Shown here piece by piece: positions 16,042 through 22,698 of a stretch of 22,698 bases of DNA. A model generated the notes under the pieces. It had not been told where the DNA came from. It ran no database searches and worked only from the letters and a program-made list of their open reading frames with translations. Both the position numbers and the translations under genes were made by a program. Position 1 is the stretch's first letter. Every line of letters starts with the position of its first letter. Origin of the DNA: Fimbriimonadaceae bacterium (GTDB lineage: Bacteria; Armatimonadota; Fimbriimonadia; Fimbriimonadales; Fimbriimonadaceae); assembly GCA_947447315.1 (NCBI GenBank), contig CANFJD010000011.1, positions 1 to 22,698 on the forward strand, given 5' to 3'.

Positions 16042-17568
16042 ATGCGTCCATTAACGGTGATGGAGAAAGTGACCATTTTCGGCATAGCCCTCTTGATTGC
16101 CAGCGTCGCGCTTCTTCAAGACAAAAACAACCGTCAGAAACAAGAAAATCGTCCAAATCAAGGTTCGTCGCGTTCCCGGGAGTATCCGCTCCCAACTAAG
16201 GCCTGGGGCGAAGGATCCGTTTTGTTGGGAAATGCAACCGATACTTCCGTTGAGATCGCGATTCACTTCAAAAGCAATGCAGAAGCTGTGATCGAGTACG
16301 GATTGTCGGGAGAAGCCCTCAACCAAAAATCCGAAAACCTGAGTCTCAAAGCCGGGACTCCCTTCCAGACCAAGTTGACCGGCCTTAAGCCGAACTCCGA
16401 ATACTCCTATCGGCTGCGCTATAAAAAACTTGGCGAAACCGCTTTTGAGTCCAGCCCGACCTACCGCATTCAAACCCAGCGTAAGCCGGGGACGGAGTTT
16501 ATGTTCCTTGTTCAGGGCGATTCGCACCCCGAGCGCGTCCCAAAGATGAACATCCCCTCCCTTTACGAGCGGACGCTACTTACTGCGAAAGCACAGAAGC
16601 CAGACCTATTTATCTGCCTGGGAGATGACTTCAGCGTAGACACCCTCCGCGAGAGGACTAAGCAGACGGTGGAAGGCGTTTACACCAAGCAGGTGCCCTA
16701 TCTTGGGCTGGTGGGCAACTCGACCCCGATCTACTTGGTCAACGGAAACCACGAGCAGGCGGCAAAAGCTAACCTCGATGGCACCGAAAATAGCCTGGGA
16801 GTGTGGGTGCAGAATGCTCGGAATCGCAACTTCGTCCAGCCCGCGCCCGATGCCTTCTATTCGGGCAATACTGAGCCAGTAGAGCATATTGGGCCACTTC
16901 GCAACTATTTTGCCTGGACGTGGGGAGATGCCCTCTTCGTCACAATTGATCCCTACTGGCACTCTGCAACCGCCGTCGACAATGCCGTCGGCAAAGGTCC
17001 GAAGGCGGAAGGAGGCGGCAAGCGCAACCGGAATCTCTGGGACATCACCCTCGGCGATAGCCAATACAAGTGGCTCACTAAAACGCTCACCGAGAGCAAA
17101 GCGAAATACAAGTTCGTATTTGCGCACCACGTCAACGGAACTGGGCGAGGAGGGATTGAGAACGCGACCCTATACGAGTGGGGCGGTAAGGATCCGCGAG
17201 GAGGTGACCTCTTCAAGTCCAAGAGACCGGGATGGGAAATGCCGATTCACCAGCTATTTGTGAAGACTGGCGTAAGCGTTTTCTTTCAGGGACACGACCA
17301 TATCTTCTGCAAGCAGGAGCTCGACGGCGTGATCTACCAATCGTGCCCTTGCCCGGCCGATCCGACAAACAGCCTGATTAACGGCGATGCATATCGGTCC
17401 GGCGACAAGGTTCCGGGCGCAGGGTTAGTGCGGGTGACCATTTCGCCCACCCAAACCAAAGTGGACTATCTTCGTGCTTACGAACCTTCCGCAGAAACGG
17501 ACGGACACAAGCACGGAGAAGTTGCCTTTTCGTACTTAGTCAAACCATCAACGGGAGCAAACAAATAA
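16042..17568 (+). CDS. Exported metallophosphoesterase with N-terminal fibronectin-like domain, 508 aa
   Basis: Probably hydrolyses phosphate esters outside the cytoplasm. The N-terminus MEKVTIFGIALLIASVALLQ is a signal or anchor. A beta-sandwich like the purple-acid-phosphatase N-domain follows (about 55-150: WGEGSVLLGN, AVIEYGLSGEA, GLKPNSEYSYRLRYK). The Metallophos domain has all five metal motifs: GDSH (Asp160, His162), GDD (Asp195), GNHE (Asn236, His237), HH (362-363) and GHDH (His418, His420). The purple-acid-phosphatase GDxxY motif reads GDDFS here, so the iron-binding tyrosine is missing. ATG 16042 is used; ATG 16060 fits the signal peptide just as well. It is the first of four overlapping genes and resembles the third (shared RPGW, PIH and GHDH segment). 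Confidence 0.88.
   Translation: MRPLTVMEKVTIFGIALLIASVALLQDKNNRQKQENRPNQGSSRSREYPLPTKAWGEGSVLLGNATDTSVEIAIHFKSNAEAVIEYGLSGEALNQKSENLSLKAGTPFQTKLTGLKPNSEYSYRLRYKKLGETAFESSPTYRIQTQRKPGTEFMFLVQGDSHPERVPKMNIPSLYERTLLTAKAQKPDLFICLGDDFSVDTLRERTKQTVEGVYTKQVPYLGLVGNSTPIYLVNGNHEQAAKANLDGTENSLGVWVQNARNRNFVQPAPDAFYSGNTEPVEHIGPLRNYFAWTWGDALFVTIDPYWHSATAVDNAVGKGPKAEGGGKRNRNLWDITLGDSQYKWLTKTLTESKAKYKFVFAHHVNGTGRGGIENATLYEWGGKDPRGGDLFKSKRPGWEMPIHQLFVKTGVSVFFQGHDHIFCKQELDGVIYQSCPCPADPTNSLINGDAYRSGDKVPGAGLVRVTISPTQTKVDYLRAYEPSAETDGHKHGEVAFSYLVKPSTGANK
17553..17567 (+). promoter_or_regulatory. Ribosome-binding site and probable ATA start codon of the YHYH gene
   Basis: GGGAG (17553-17557), seven bases, then ATA (17565-17567). 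The ATA overlaps the TAA stop of the preceding gene as ATAA, the same 4-base geometry as the ATGA and GTGA junctions further down this operon. No ATG, GTG or TTG lies in this frame between the previous stop and GTG 17601. Confidence 0.55.
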
Positions 17569-18893
17569 AGCAAAACACATGCATCATAATTGGCCTCTTT
17601 GTGGCGTCCGGGGTGGCGGGCGCTTACTACGGTCAATCGGCCACGGAGCGGGCATCAATTGTCGCTAAGCCGTTCGAAAAGTTCTCATCAGGCGTTAAAA
17701 CGAGATCAGACGAGAAGAATTTCTATGTCGCATCGAACGGGTTGCCCGATCACGAGATGATGACGGGCATCACCGCGTGGCAACAGCAAGTTCCGCTGCC
17801 CCAAAAGTACAGCGGCAACAACTCCTGGCAGTTTCCGCTCTTCCCAGTTCCCGCCAAGGAGCCAATGAGCGCAAAAACGAACTTCTTTCGTGGCGCCATC
17901 GCAATTGCCGTAAACGGCGTTCCGATCTTCAATCCCATCAAGAATGATGGCCGGACCGATACGTTTTTAGCGGGAGAGCTTGACAAATGGGGTGGACACA
18001 GCGGGCGCGGAGATGATTACCACTATCACCTTCCGCCATTAATTCTGCAGGAGAAGCTTGGCAAGTCACTTCCGGTTGCCTATGCTCTCGACGGTTATCC
18101 GATTTACGGTCTTGAGGAGCCAGACGGGTCATCACCCAAGGACCTGGACGTTTTCAACGGTCATTCTAGCGCTAGCCTCGGCTACCACTACCACGCTACC
18201 AAGACCTATCCGTATCTCAACGGCGGCTTTCATGGGGAAGTAACGGAGCGAGGTGGTCAAGTCGATCCCCAGCCAAGAGCAGTAAGCCCAAGGGAGGCAA
18301 CTGCTCCCCTTCGCGGCGCCAAAATTACCGGATTCAAGACCCTGGAAGTAGGAAAGAGCTACTCGTTAAGTTACAGCCTAGATGGCCAAACAAGCAAGGT
18401 CAACTACCAAATTAATCCCGATGGGAGCGTGAAGTTTGATTTCGTGGATCCATCCGGTGGCGTCAATTCGGAAACATACCGTGGCAAACCCGAACGTGCC
18501 GGTGGTGGCGGTCAGGGCCAGGGAGGACAACGAGGTGGCGGCGAATTGGGACCTCCGCCCGGACCGCGCAAGCCTTGGTACGTGGATCACGCCAAGGGTC
18601 TCGACACAAATAAAGACGGCGAGGTTTCTAAGCAGGAAGTCACCGACCAATGCAAAACGGCCTTTAAGGAGTACGCCGCCGGGGTTGATTTGATCATTGT
18701 TGCGGAACTACCAGACAAGCGAACCGTGCGGAATGAGGTTGGTGGGTTTATGAAGGTGCACGCCAAAGAACTCGACCAGAACGGCGATGGAAAGATCTCA
18801 GAAGCAGAAACGATCGAGACAATGCTCCGCATGTTCGATAAGCAAGATAAGAACGGAGATGGGAAGCTGTCCGGTGCGGAATTGGAAGGATGA
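17565..18893 (+). CDS. Secreted YHYH-domain protein with three EF-hand loops, probable ATA start, 442 aa
   Basis: From ATA 17565 the product begins MKQNTCIIIGLFVASGVAGA, a good signal peptide with a cut after AGA. GTG at 17601 would remove nearly all of it. The YHYH domain carries DDYHYHLPP (YHYH at 152-155) and GYHYHATK (207-210), around ALDGYPIYGLEEPDG. A Gly/Gln-rich linker (about 310-325) leads to three complete 12-residue calcium loops: DTNKDGEVSKQE (347), DQNGDGKISEAE (404) and DKNGDGKLSGAE (428). The YHYH family (Pfam) is recognised from memory and has no established biochemical role. The His/Tyr clusters suggest metal binding, and the EF hands suggest calcium. It sits between two phosphoesterases, overlapping both by four bases. 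Confidence 0.85.
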   Translation: MKQNTCIIIGLFVASGVAGAYYGQSATERASIVAKPFEKFSSGVKTRSDEKNFYVASNGLPDHEMMTGITAWQQQVPLPQKYSGNNSWQFPLFPVPAKEPMSAKTNFFRGAIAIAVNGVPIFNPIKNDGRTDTFLAGELDKWGGHSGRGDDYHYHLPPLILQEKLGKSLPVAYALDGYPIYGLEEPDGSSPKDLDVFNGHSSASLGYHYHATKTYPYLNGGFHGEVTERGGQVDPQPRAVSPREATAPLRGAKITGFKTLEVGKSYSLSYSLDGQTSKVNYQINPDGSVKFDFVDPSGGVNSETYRGKPERAGGGGQGQGGQRGGGELGPPPGPRKPWYVDHAKGLDTNKDGEVSKQEVTDQCKTAFKEYAAGVDLIIVAELPDKRTVRNEVGGFMKVHAKELDQNGDGKISEAETIETMLRMFDKQDKNGDGKLSGAELEG

Positions 18894-20251
18894 GGCTCTC
18901 AATCACCGGGGGCATTCTAGTTGGCGCGATATCGGTGGCTGGTCTAGCCATGCAGGGCACGCAAATTCCGGGACAAAGGCGTGGCGGCCCGCCCCCCGTT
19001 TACCGAACAGAAGTACCGGTTAGTGAACTTGACATCATCGCAGGGGCTCCGACGCAAAGCAGCATCATTCTGAGCGTCCGGGGCAAATCAGAGTCACCGG
19101 CATCACTGGTTATTTGGGACGACGATGGCAAATCCGTGTCCGAGCGCAAACTCGACCTAAATGGAAAGCCGGTTGAAGTCCCAATCATTGGCTTAAAGGT
19201 CGGAAGTGCGTACACCTACACCCTCACGCAAGGTGATCAAAAAGTGGTGGGCCGGTTCGACACCGCACCGAAGCCGGGAAACGCGTTCACCTTCGCGATC
19301 CAAGCGGACAGCCATCTTGATGGCAACACCGACCTCACCGTATTGGAGCGAACCCATCGTAACATCTTGCGGGACAAGCCGGACTTTCTGGTCGACCTTG
19401 GCGACACCTTCATGGTTGACAAGTATCCGCGTTTCACCGATGCGGCTAAACAATACGACGCCCAGCGCTACTGGTTTTCAAGATTAGGCTCCCAGATGTC
19501 CATCTTTCTGTGCCTGGGTAATCACGATGGCGAGGTGGGGTGGCCCGGCCGAAATGGCGCTGATACAGCGGCGTGGTCCCGCGAGCAACGCCAGGCGAAC
19601 TTCCCCGTGATTCAACCAAGTGATTTCTATGCAGGGGCACCAAAAAAGGGACTTTGGTATTCCTTTGATTGGGGTGATGCCACTATCATCATCCTAGATC
19701 CATTTGTGGCCACAACCAGAAAAACTCGCAACGATGAGGACGGCTGGAATTGGACTCTCGGGAAGGAACAGTTTGATTGGTTTGCCAAAACCCTTCAGAA
19801 CTCTCAGTCAAAGTTTAAATTTGTCTTCATTCACCACCTCGTTGGGGGATTCGGTGGGGCAGAAGCTCGCGGAGGGGTGGAAGCCGCCGAGCGCTTTGAA
19901 TGGGGGAATAAGGAAGAATTTCCCGCCAACCGTCCGGGTTGGGCAGAGCCGATTCATGCCCTAATGGTCAAGTATGGAGTGACCGCGATGTTCCATGGAC
20001 ATGACCACCTCTATGTCCGCCAGGAAAAGGATGGCCTCGTCTATCTTGAGGTTCCCCAACCCGGGCAACCACGCGAGAACGCCACTGGAAGCGCCGAAGG
20101 ATATGGCTATAATTCTGGAAAGATTCTGGGTGGTTCGGGCCACATCCGGGTGACTGTCAATCCAACGTCGGCAAAACTCGAGTTCGTAAAGTCACTTTCC
20201 GGTTCAGATAATGGGAAGGTGGTAGATAGTTTGGAGGTCAGCGCCAAGTGA
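18890..20251 (+). CDS. Exported metallophosphoesterase, second of the operon, 453 aa
   Basis: The signal peptide is MRLSITGGILVGAISVAGLA. A short beta-sandwich domain (about 40-125: LDIIAGAPTQSSIILSVRGK, GLKVGSAYTYTL) precedes the Metallophos domain. Metal motifs are complete: ADSH (Asp140, His142), GDT (Asp172), GNHD (Asn211, His212), HH (315-316) and GHDH (His371, His373). As in the first enzyme, the GDxxY tyrosine of purple acid phosphatases is absent (GDTFM). Segments such as RPGWAEPIHALMVKYG, FHGHDHLYVRQEKDGLVY align by eye with the 16042 product, so the two are paralogues. ATG 18890 overlaps the YHYH stop by four bases and has GGAAGG directly before it. Its phosphoester substrate is unknown. 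Confidence 0.88.
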   Translation: MRLSITGGILVGAISVAGLAMQGTQIPGQRRGGPPPVYRTEVPVSELDIIAGAPTQSSIILSVRGKSESPASLVIWDDDGKSVSERKLDLNGKPVEVPIIGLKVGSAYTYTLTQGDQKVVGRFDTAPKPGNAFTFAIQADSHLDGNTDLTVLERTHRNILRDKPDFLVDLGDTFMVDKYPRFTDAAKQYDAQRYWFSRLGSQMSIFLCLGNHDGEVGWPGRNGADTAAWSREQRQANFPVIQPSDFYAGAPKKGLWYSFDWGDATIIILDPFVATTRKTRNDEDGWNWTLGKEQFDWFAKTLQNSQSKFKFVFIHHLVGGFGGAEARGGVEAAERFEWGNKEEFPANRPGWAEPIHALMVKYGVTAMFHGHDHLYVRQEKDGLVYLEVPQPGQPRENATGSAEGYGYNSGKILGGSGHIRVTVNPTSAKLEFVKSLSGSDNGKVVDSLEVSAK

Positions 20252-21222
20252 TCCGCGCCGCGGTTACGGGACTGATCCTGCTCCTGGTTCAGTTCGCTCC
20301 GGCGCACGACCTTGACCTAACCTTGATCAAGCTGATTCGAAATGGTTCAGGGAGGACGATCGAAGTTTCTACTTCCCTTAGCCGCTTTGTGAAGACGGCT
20401 GGATTGGGAGATCACCCTTCTGGCCCTTCGCTCGATATTGCCATTCGGGAGCGGCTCAATATTGGCCCCAACGTCGCGGCTGAGATGAGGGTGGACAGCC
20501 CGTCCGATCTATTGACCTGGACCGTAAAGTTACACGGAGAAACTGATATCGCAGGTGGCCGTTTTGATAAGTCCACACCTTCGGCCAGAACAATCATCTC
20601 CACTTATGACGGTAACCAAATCACATCAGAAGAAGTGTTTGACCATGACAAGCCCAAACCAATATTCCTCGGAATGTTGGGGGCTGGCATCCAACACATT
20701 GTTTCTGGATTGGATCACATTCTCTTCGTTGTTGGTCTCGCGCTGTTGGGTGGTGGCTGGAAGACGCTCCTGAAGGTGCTTACGGCATTTACGGTCGCCC
20801 ATACGCTGACACTCGTCATAGCTTCTCTAGGCTGGATACACGGTAACCCCAGAGTCATTGAGCCTTTGATCGCGCTATCCATCGTCGCTCTTGCCGTCGA
20901 GGGGCTCTGCCGTAAGAACCGGTCCGCAAATGAGAGTGTCGTTTTGAGAGTGGTGATTGCCTTTGGCTTTGGTCTCGTCCATGGCTTCGGGTTTGCCGGC
21001 GGACTAATTGAACTTGGTTTGCAAGGAAACCTGCTCGCCTACAATCTGCTTCCCTTTAGCATCGGAATTGAACTTGGTCAGCTCCTGATACTTGCCCCGA
21101 CGGTCCTGCTCATTAGAGCTGTCACAAGAGTTAGCCAAGAAGAGGGACAACGTTTCGTCATGGCGGCCTCCATATGCTTGGGCATGATCGGTTGTTTCTG
21201 GCTTTTTGAGAGACTTTTCTGA
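20248..21222 (+). CDS. HupE/UreJ-type membrane protein with exported N-domain, 324 aa
   Basis: MIRAAVTGLILLLVQFAPAHD is a signal peptide ending in APAHD. Residues 22-135 form an extracytoplasmic beta-rich domain. From about 140 to the end there are six or seven membrane spans. They contain GIQHIVSGLDHILFVVGLAL, TAFTVAHTLTLVIASLG and FGLVHGFGFAGGLIELGL. This histidine pattern is typical of the HupE/UreJ_2 family, related to HupE/UreJ nickel and cobalt permeases. Transport by this branch is not established. The start is GTG 20248, ten bases after GGAGG, overlapping the previous stop as GTGA. It ends the operon; no clear terminator follows. A role in moving a metal used or released by the upstream proteins is inference. 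Confidence 0.85.
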   Translation: MIRAAVTGLILLLVQFAPAHDLDLTLIKLIRNGSGRTIEVSTSLSRFVKTAGLGDHPSGPSLDIAIRERLNIGPNVAAEMRVDSPSDLLTWTVKLHGETDIAGGRFDKSTPSARTIISTYDGNQITSEEVFDHDKPKPIFLGMLGAGIQHIVSGLDHILFVVGLALLGGGWKTLLKVLTAFTVAHTLTLVIASLGWIHGNPRVIEPLIALSIVALAVEGLCRKNRSANESVVLRVVIAFGFGLVHGFGFAGGLIELGLQGNLLAYNLLPFSIGIELGQLLILAPTVLLIRAVTRVSQEEGQRFVMAASICLGMIGCFWLFERLF

Positions 21223-21322
21223 GAGCCATTGTAGTGACAGCCTTCGGCCGCAGTGAATAAACATTGGTCGCCTGAGCAATACGGAGAACGGTGGTTGTAG
21301 CCTCCAGTTGTCTCGACCCAAG

Positions 21323-21345
21323 GGCTTGCACTCGGGGTGCAAGCC
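21323..21345. repeat. Strong 9-bp hairpin GGCTTGCAC / GTGCAAGCC
   Basis: Perfect arms at 21323-21331 and 21337-21345 with a 5-base loop (TCGGG). No T-run follows on either strand, so it is not a classical terminator. It lies about 100 bases past the HupE-like stop and just beyond the SGNH relic. It may stabilise the operon's 3' end or belong to a dispersed palindromic repeat. Confidence 0.5.
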
Positions 21346-21376
21346 TAAGCGCCAGAATCTCAACCTGGTCCGAGAC

Positions 21377-21577
21377 GAAGGCTTTTTCTAGTTCTGTCGC
21401 GACTACCAGGTGCCCGGCCCGATTGGGGTGGTTGTTCTGCGACATGTACGGCTGAAGGTCCGTCCCTTTCGCCTTCAGATCCAGAAACGTCTGGTAAGAA
21501 TCCGCTAGGTTCACTTCCAACTCCTTCGGTAGCTCGGGCTCGAATCCCGCGTGGGGGCAATTCCCTGAGATAGTAAG
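21377..21577 (-). pseudogene. Relic of an SGNH/GDSL hydrolase, C-terminal end only
   Basis: The 389-base gap between the HupE-like gene and the glycosidase holds no intact gene. Read on the minus strand from 21577, it gives LTISGNCPHAGFEPELPKE, then VNLADSYQTFLDLKAKGTD, then QNNHPNRAGHLVVATELEK. The H-P-N-R-A-G-H block is the catalytic-histidine block of SGNH esterases/lipases. A stop (21580-21578) lies immediately upstream in frame, so the nucleophile Ser, Gly and Asn blocks are gone. After residue F (21377) the frame loses resemblance and runs into the HupE-like gene on the other strand. The catalytic Asp usually three residues before the His is Gln. It is best read as a gene remnant at a rearrangement junction; a short expressed protein is unlikely. 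Confidence 0.55.
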
Positions 21578-21611
21578 CTAAGTATTCTCTCAAACCTGAG
21601 TATACGGATCG

Positions 21612-22698
21612 ATGATCAGCCTTGCGCTTGCCGTGGCCGCCTCAATACCCCACCAAGGGCAGTTTATTGTCCCGGTGGCGGACGTGATGAAACCCGCCGT
21701 TTCGGATCGACAGAACTTTCAGGTGCCGGACCGCGTGCACCTAACCGGCTGGCTCGGTTCTCGAATTGACGCGAGCACTCGAAATCGGCTCGAAAAAATC
21801 GATACGCATCGTCTTCTCGAGGGGTACCGGACGCGGCCTGGGCGACAAAGTTGGGACGGGGAGCACATCGGCAAATGGCTCCATGCCGCGACCTTAGCAT
21901 GGGTGAACTCTGGCGACGTTAGTCTGCGAAAAAAGCTCGACGAGGCGGTTCTCGCGCTTGAAAAGTGTCAACTTCAGGATGGCTATCTCGGAACCTACCT
22001 GGATAAAGACCGGTGGACGGATTGGGATGTCTGGGCTCACAAGTACAACCTCCTTGGCCTCCTCACATACATTCGCTACACCGGAAATCGTCAGCCTCTC
22101 TCGAATTGCCAAAAAATGGGAGACCTCCTCTGCCAGACCTTTGGGGATGGACCAGGGCAGCGGGACCTGATGAAGGCCGGACACCACGCGGGAATGGCCC
22201 CCGGAAGCGTGCTCGAACCCATGGTGCTGCTCTACCGCGCGACGGGAGAGAAGCGCTACTTGGATTTCTGCCAATACATTCTCCGGGCGTGGGAGCAGCC
22301 AAACGGTCCCCACATCATTTCGCGGCTCCTAGACCGAAAGGGAGTCAACCAGGTTGGGAACGGCAAAGCCTACGAAATGCTCTCTTGCCTGAATGGCGTT
22401 TTGGAGCTGTACCGAACCACCGGAGATAAGCGACTTTTGCGAGCCAGCATCAACGCTTGGAATGACGTAGTGAAGAATCGGCTTTACATCACCGGGGCCG
22501 CCAGCAGCTACGAGCTTTTTCAAGACGACTTTCACTTACCAAACAACGGCAATGTCGGCGAAACCTGCGTCACCGTTACCTGGATTCAGCTCAATGCCCA
22601 GCTCCTTCGCCTAACCGGGGAAGCTCGGTTTTCGGAGCAGTTGGAGACGGTTTCCTTGAACCAACTGCTCGGCGCCCAGCAACCCGATGGTCGCGCCT
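21612..22698 (+). CDS. GH127-type beta-L-arabinofuranosidase, 5' part (362 residues visible)
   Basis: Probably removes beta-linked L-arabinofuranose from plant-type glycans. The frame opens at ATG 21612, just after a stop at 21597-21599, and runs past the right edge. MISLALAVAASIPHQGQ is a possible short signal peptide. Then follow hallmarks of the GH127 (alpha/alpha)6 barrel: SWDGEHIGKWLHAATLAW, QDGYLGTYLDKD, DVWAHKYNLLGLLTYIRYTG, AGHHAGMAPGSVLEPMVLLY and NGKAYEMLSCLNGVLELYRT. The GETC motif (Glu317, Cys319) matches the zinc-binding Glu-x-Cys of the founding enzyme HypBA1. The catalytic Cys-Cys pair of that enzyme would lie beyond the window. No good ribosome-binding site is visible. Some GH127 members act on other sugars, so the substrate is provisional. 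Confidence 0.85.
   Translation, partial: MISLALAVAASIPHQGQFIVPVADVMKPAVSDRQNFQVPDRVHLTGWLGSRIDASTRNRLEKIDTHRLLEGYRTRPGRQSWDGEHIGKWLHAATLAWVNSGDVSLRKKLDEAVLALEKCQLQDGYLGTYLDKDRWTDWDVWAHKYNLLGLLTYIRYTGNRQPLSNCQKMGDLLCQTFGDGPGQRDLMKAGHHAGMAPGSVLEPMVLLYRATGEKRYLDFCQYILRAWEQPNGPHIISRLLDRKGVNQVGNGKAYEMLSCLNGVLELYRTTGDKRLLRASINAWNDVVKNRLYITGAASSYELFQDDFHLPNNGNVGETCVTVTWIQLNAQLLRLTGEARFSEQLETVSLNQLLGAQQPDGRA

Noticed and set aside
15741..21222. Complete integrative element inserted at tRNA-Arg
   Set aside because: No integrase, transposase or copy of the tRNA 3' end was found in the window; only indirect hints remain.

Overview
The window looks like chromosomal DNA from a free-living Gram-negative-type bacterium, most likely of the Armatimonadota (Fimbriimonadales-like). 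This is an inference. It rests on the prepilin type found twice here (FTLIELLVVIAIIAILAAIL followed by FPVFAQAK and an AAKKT segment), lipoprotein partner genes, an RND exporter that implies an outer membrane, and the overall gene style. Several genes lack ATG starts (TTG, GTG and probably one ATA), and most neighbours on the same strand overlap by 1-4 bases.

Layout. (1) 1-295, minus: 5' part of a sugar-phosphate isomerase/epimerase-like TIM-barrel gene. (2) 418-1523, plus: a prepilin-like protein coupled to a tiny lipoprotein, with a good promoter and a good terminator. (3) 1578-6436, minus: an RND efflux pump gene and its membrane-fusion adaptor, with no TolC gene. (4) 6584-8202, minus: long-form hisG coupled to a SAM methyltransferase. 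(5) 8435-13153, plus: a 1572-residue soluble hybrid histidine kinase with six tandem GAF domains and two receiver domains. (6) 13284-15656, plus: an operon of a GntR/LacI-type regulator, a second prepilin and a second small lipoprotein, ending in a terminator. (7) 15741-15816: tRNA-Arg(CCT), lying between two exact 13-bp direct repeats. (8) 16042-21222, plus: four overlapping genes for exported proteins, in the order metallophosphoesterase, YHYH/EF-hand protein, second metallophosphoesterase, HupE/UreJ-type membrane protein. (9) 21223-21611: no intact gene, but a relic of an SGNH hydrolase on the minus strand and a strong hairpin. (10) 21612 to the end, plus: 5' part of a GH127-type beta-L-arabinofuranosidase.

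The strongest candidate for an undescribed system is region 8. All three junctions are 4-base start/stop overlaps, which points to one translationally coupled unit. It combines two paralogous exported phosphoesterases with a secreted, probably calcium-binding YHYH protein and a membrane protein from a family linked to metal transport. The YHYH gene appears to start at an ATA codon placed 7 bases after a GGGAG ribosome-binding site; the nearest conventional start would cut off the signal peptide. The second candidate is region 6, where a sugar-type one-component regulator is coupled to a pilin-like protein and a lipoprotein. Region 2 is a second copy of the pilin/lipoprotein pair without the regulator. 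Edge genes, the regulator type and the glycosidase suggest a carbohydrate-using lifestyle, but nothing in the window shows the substrate.
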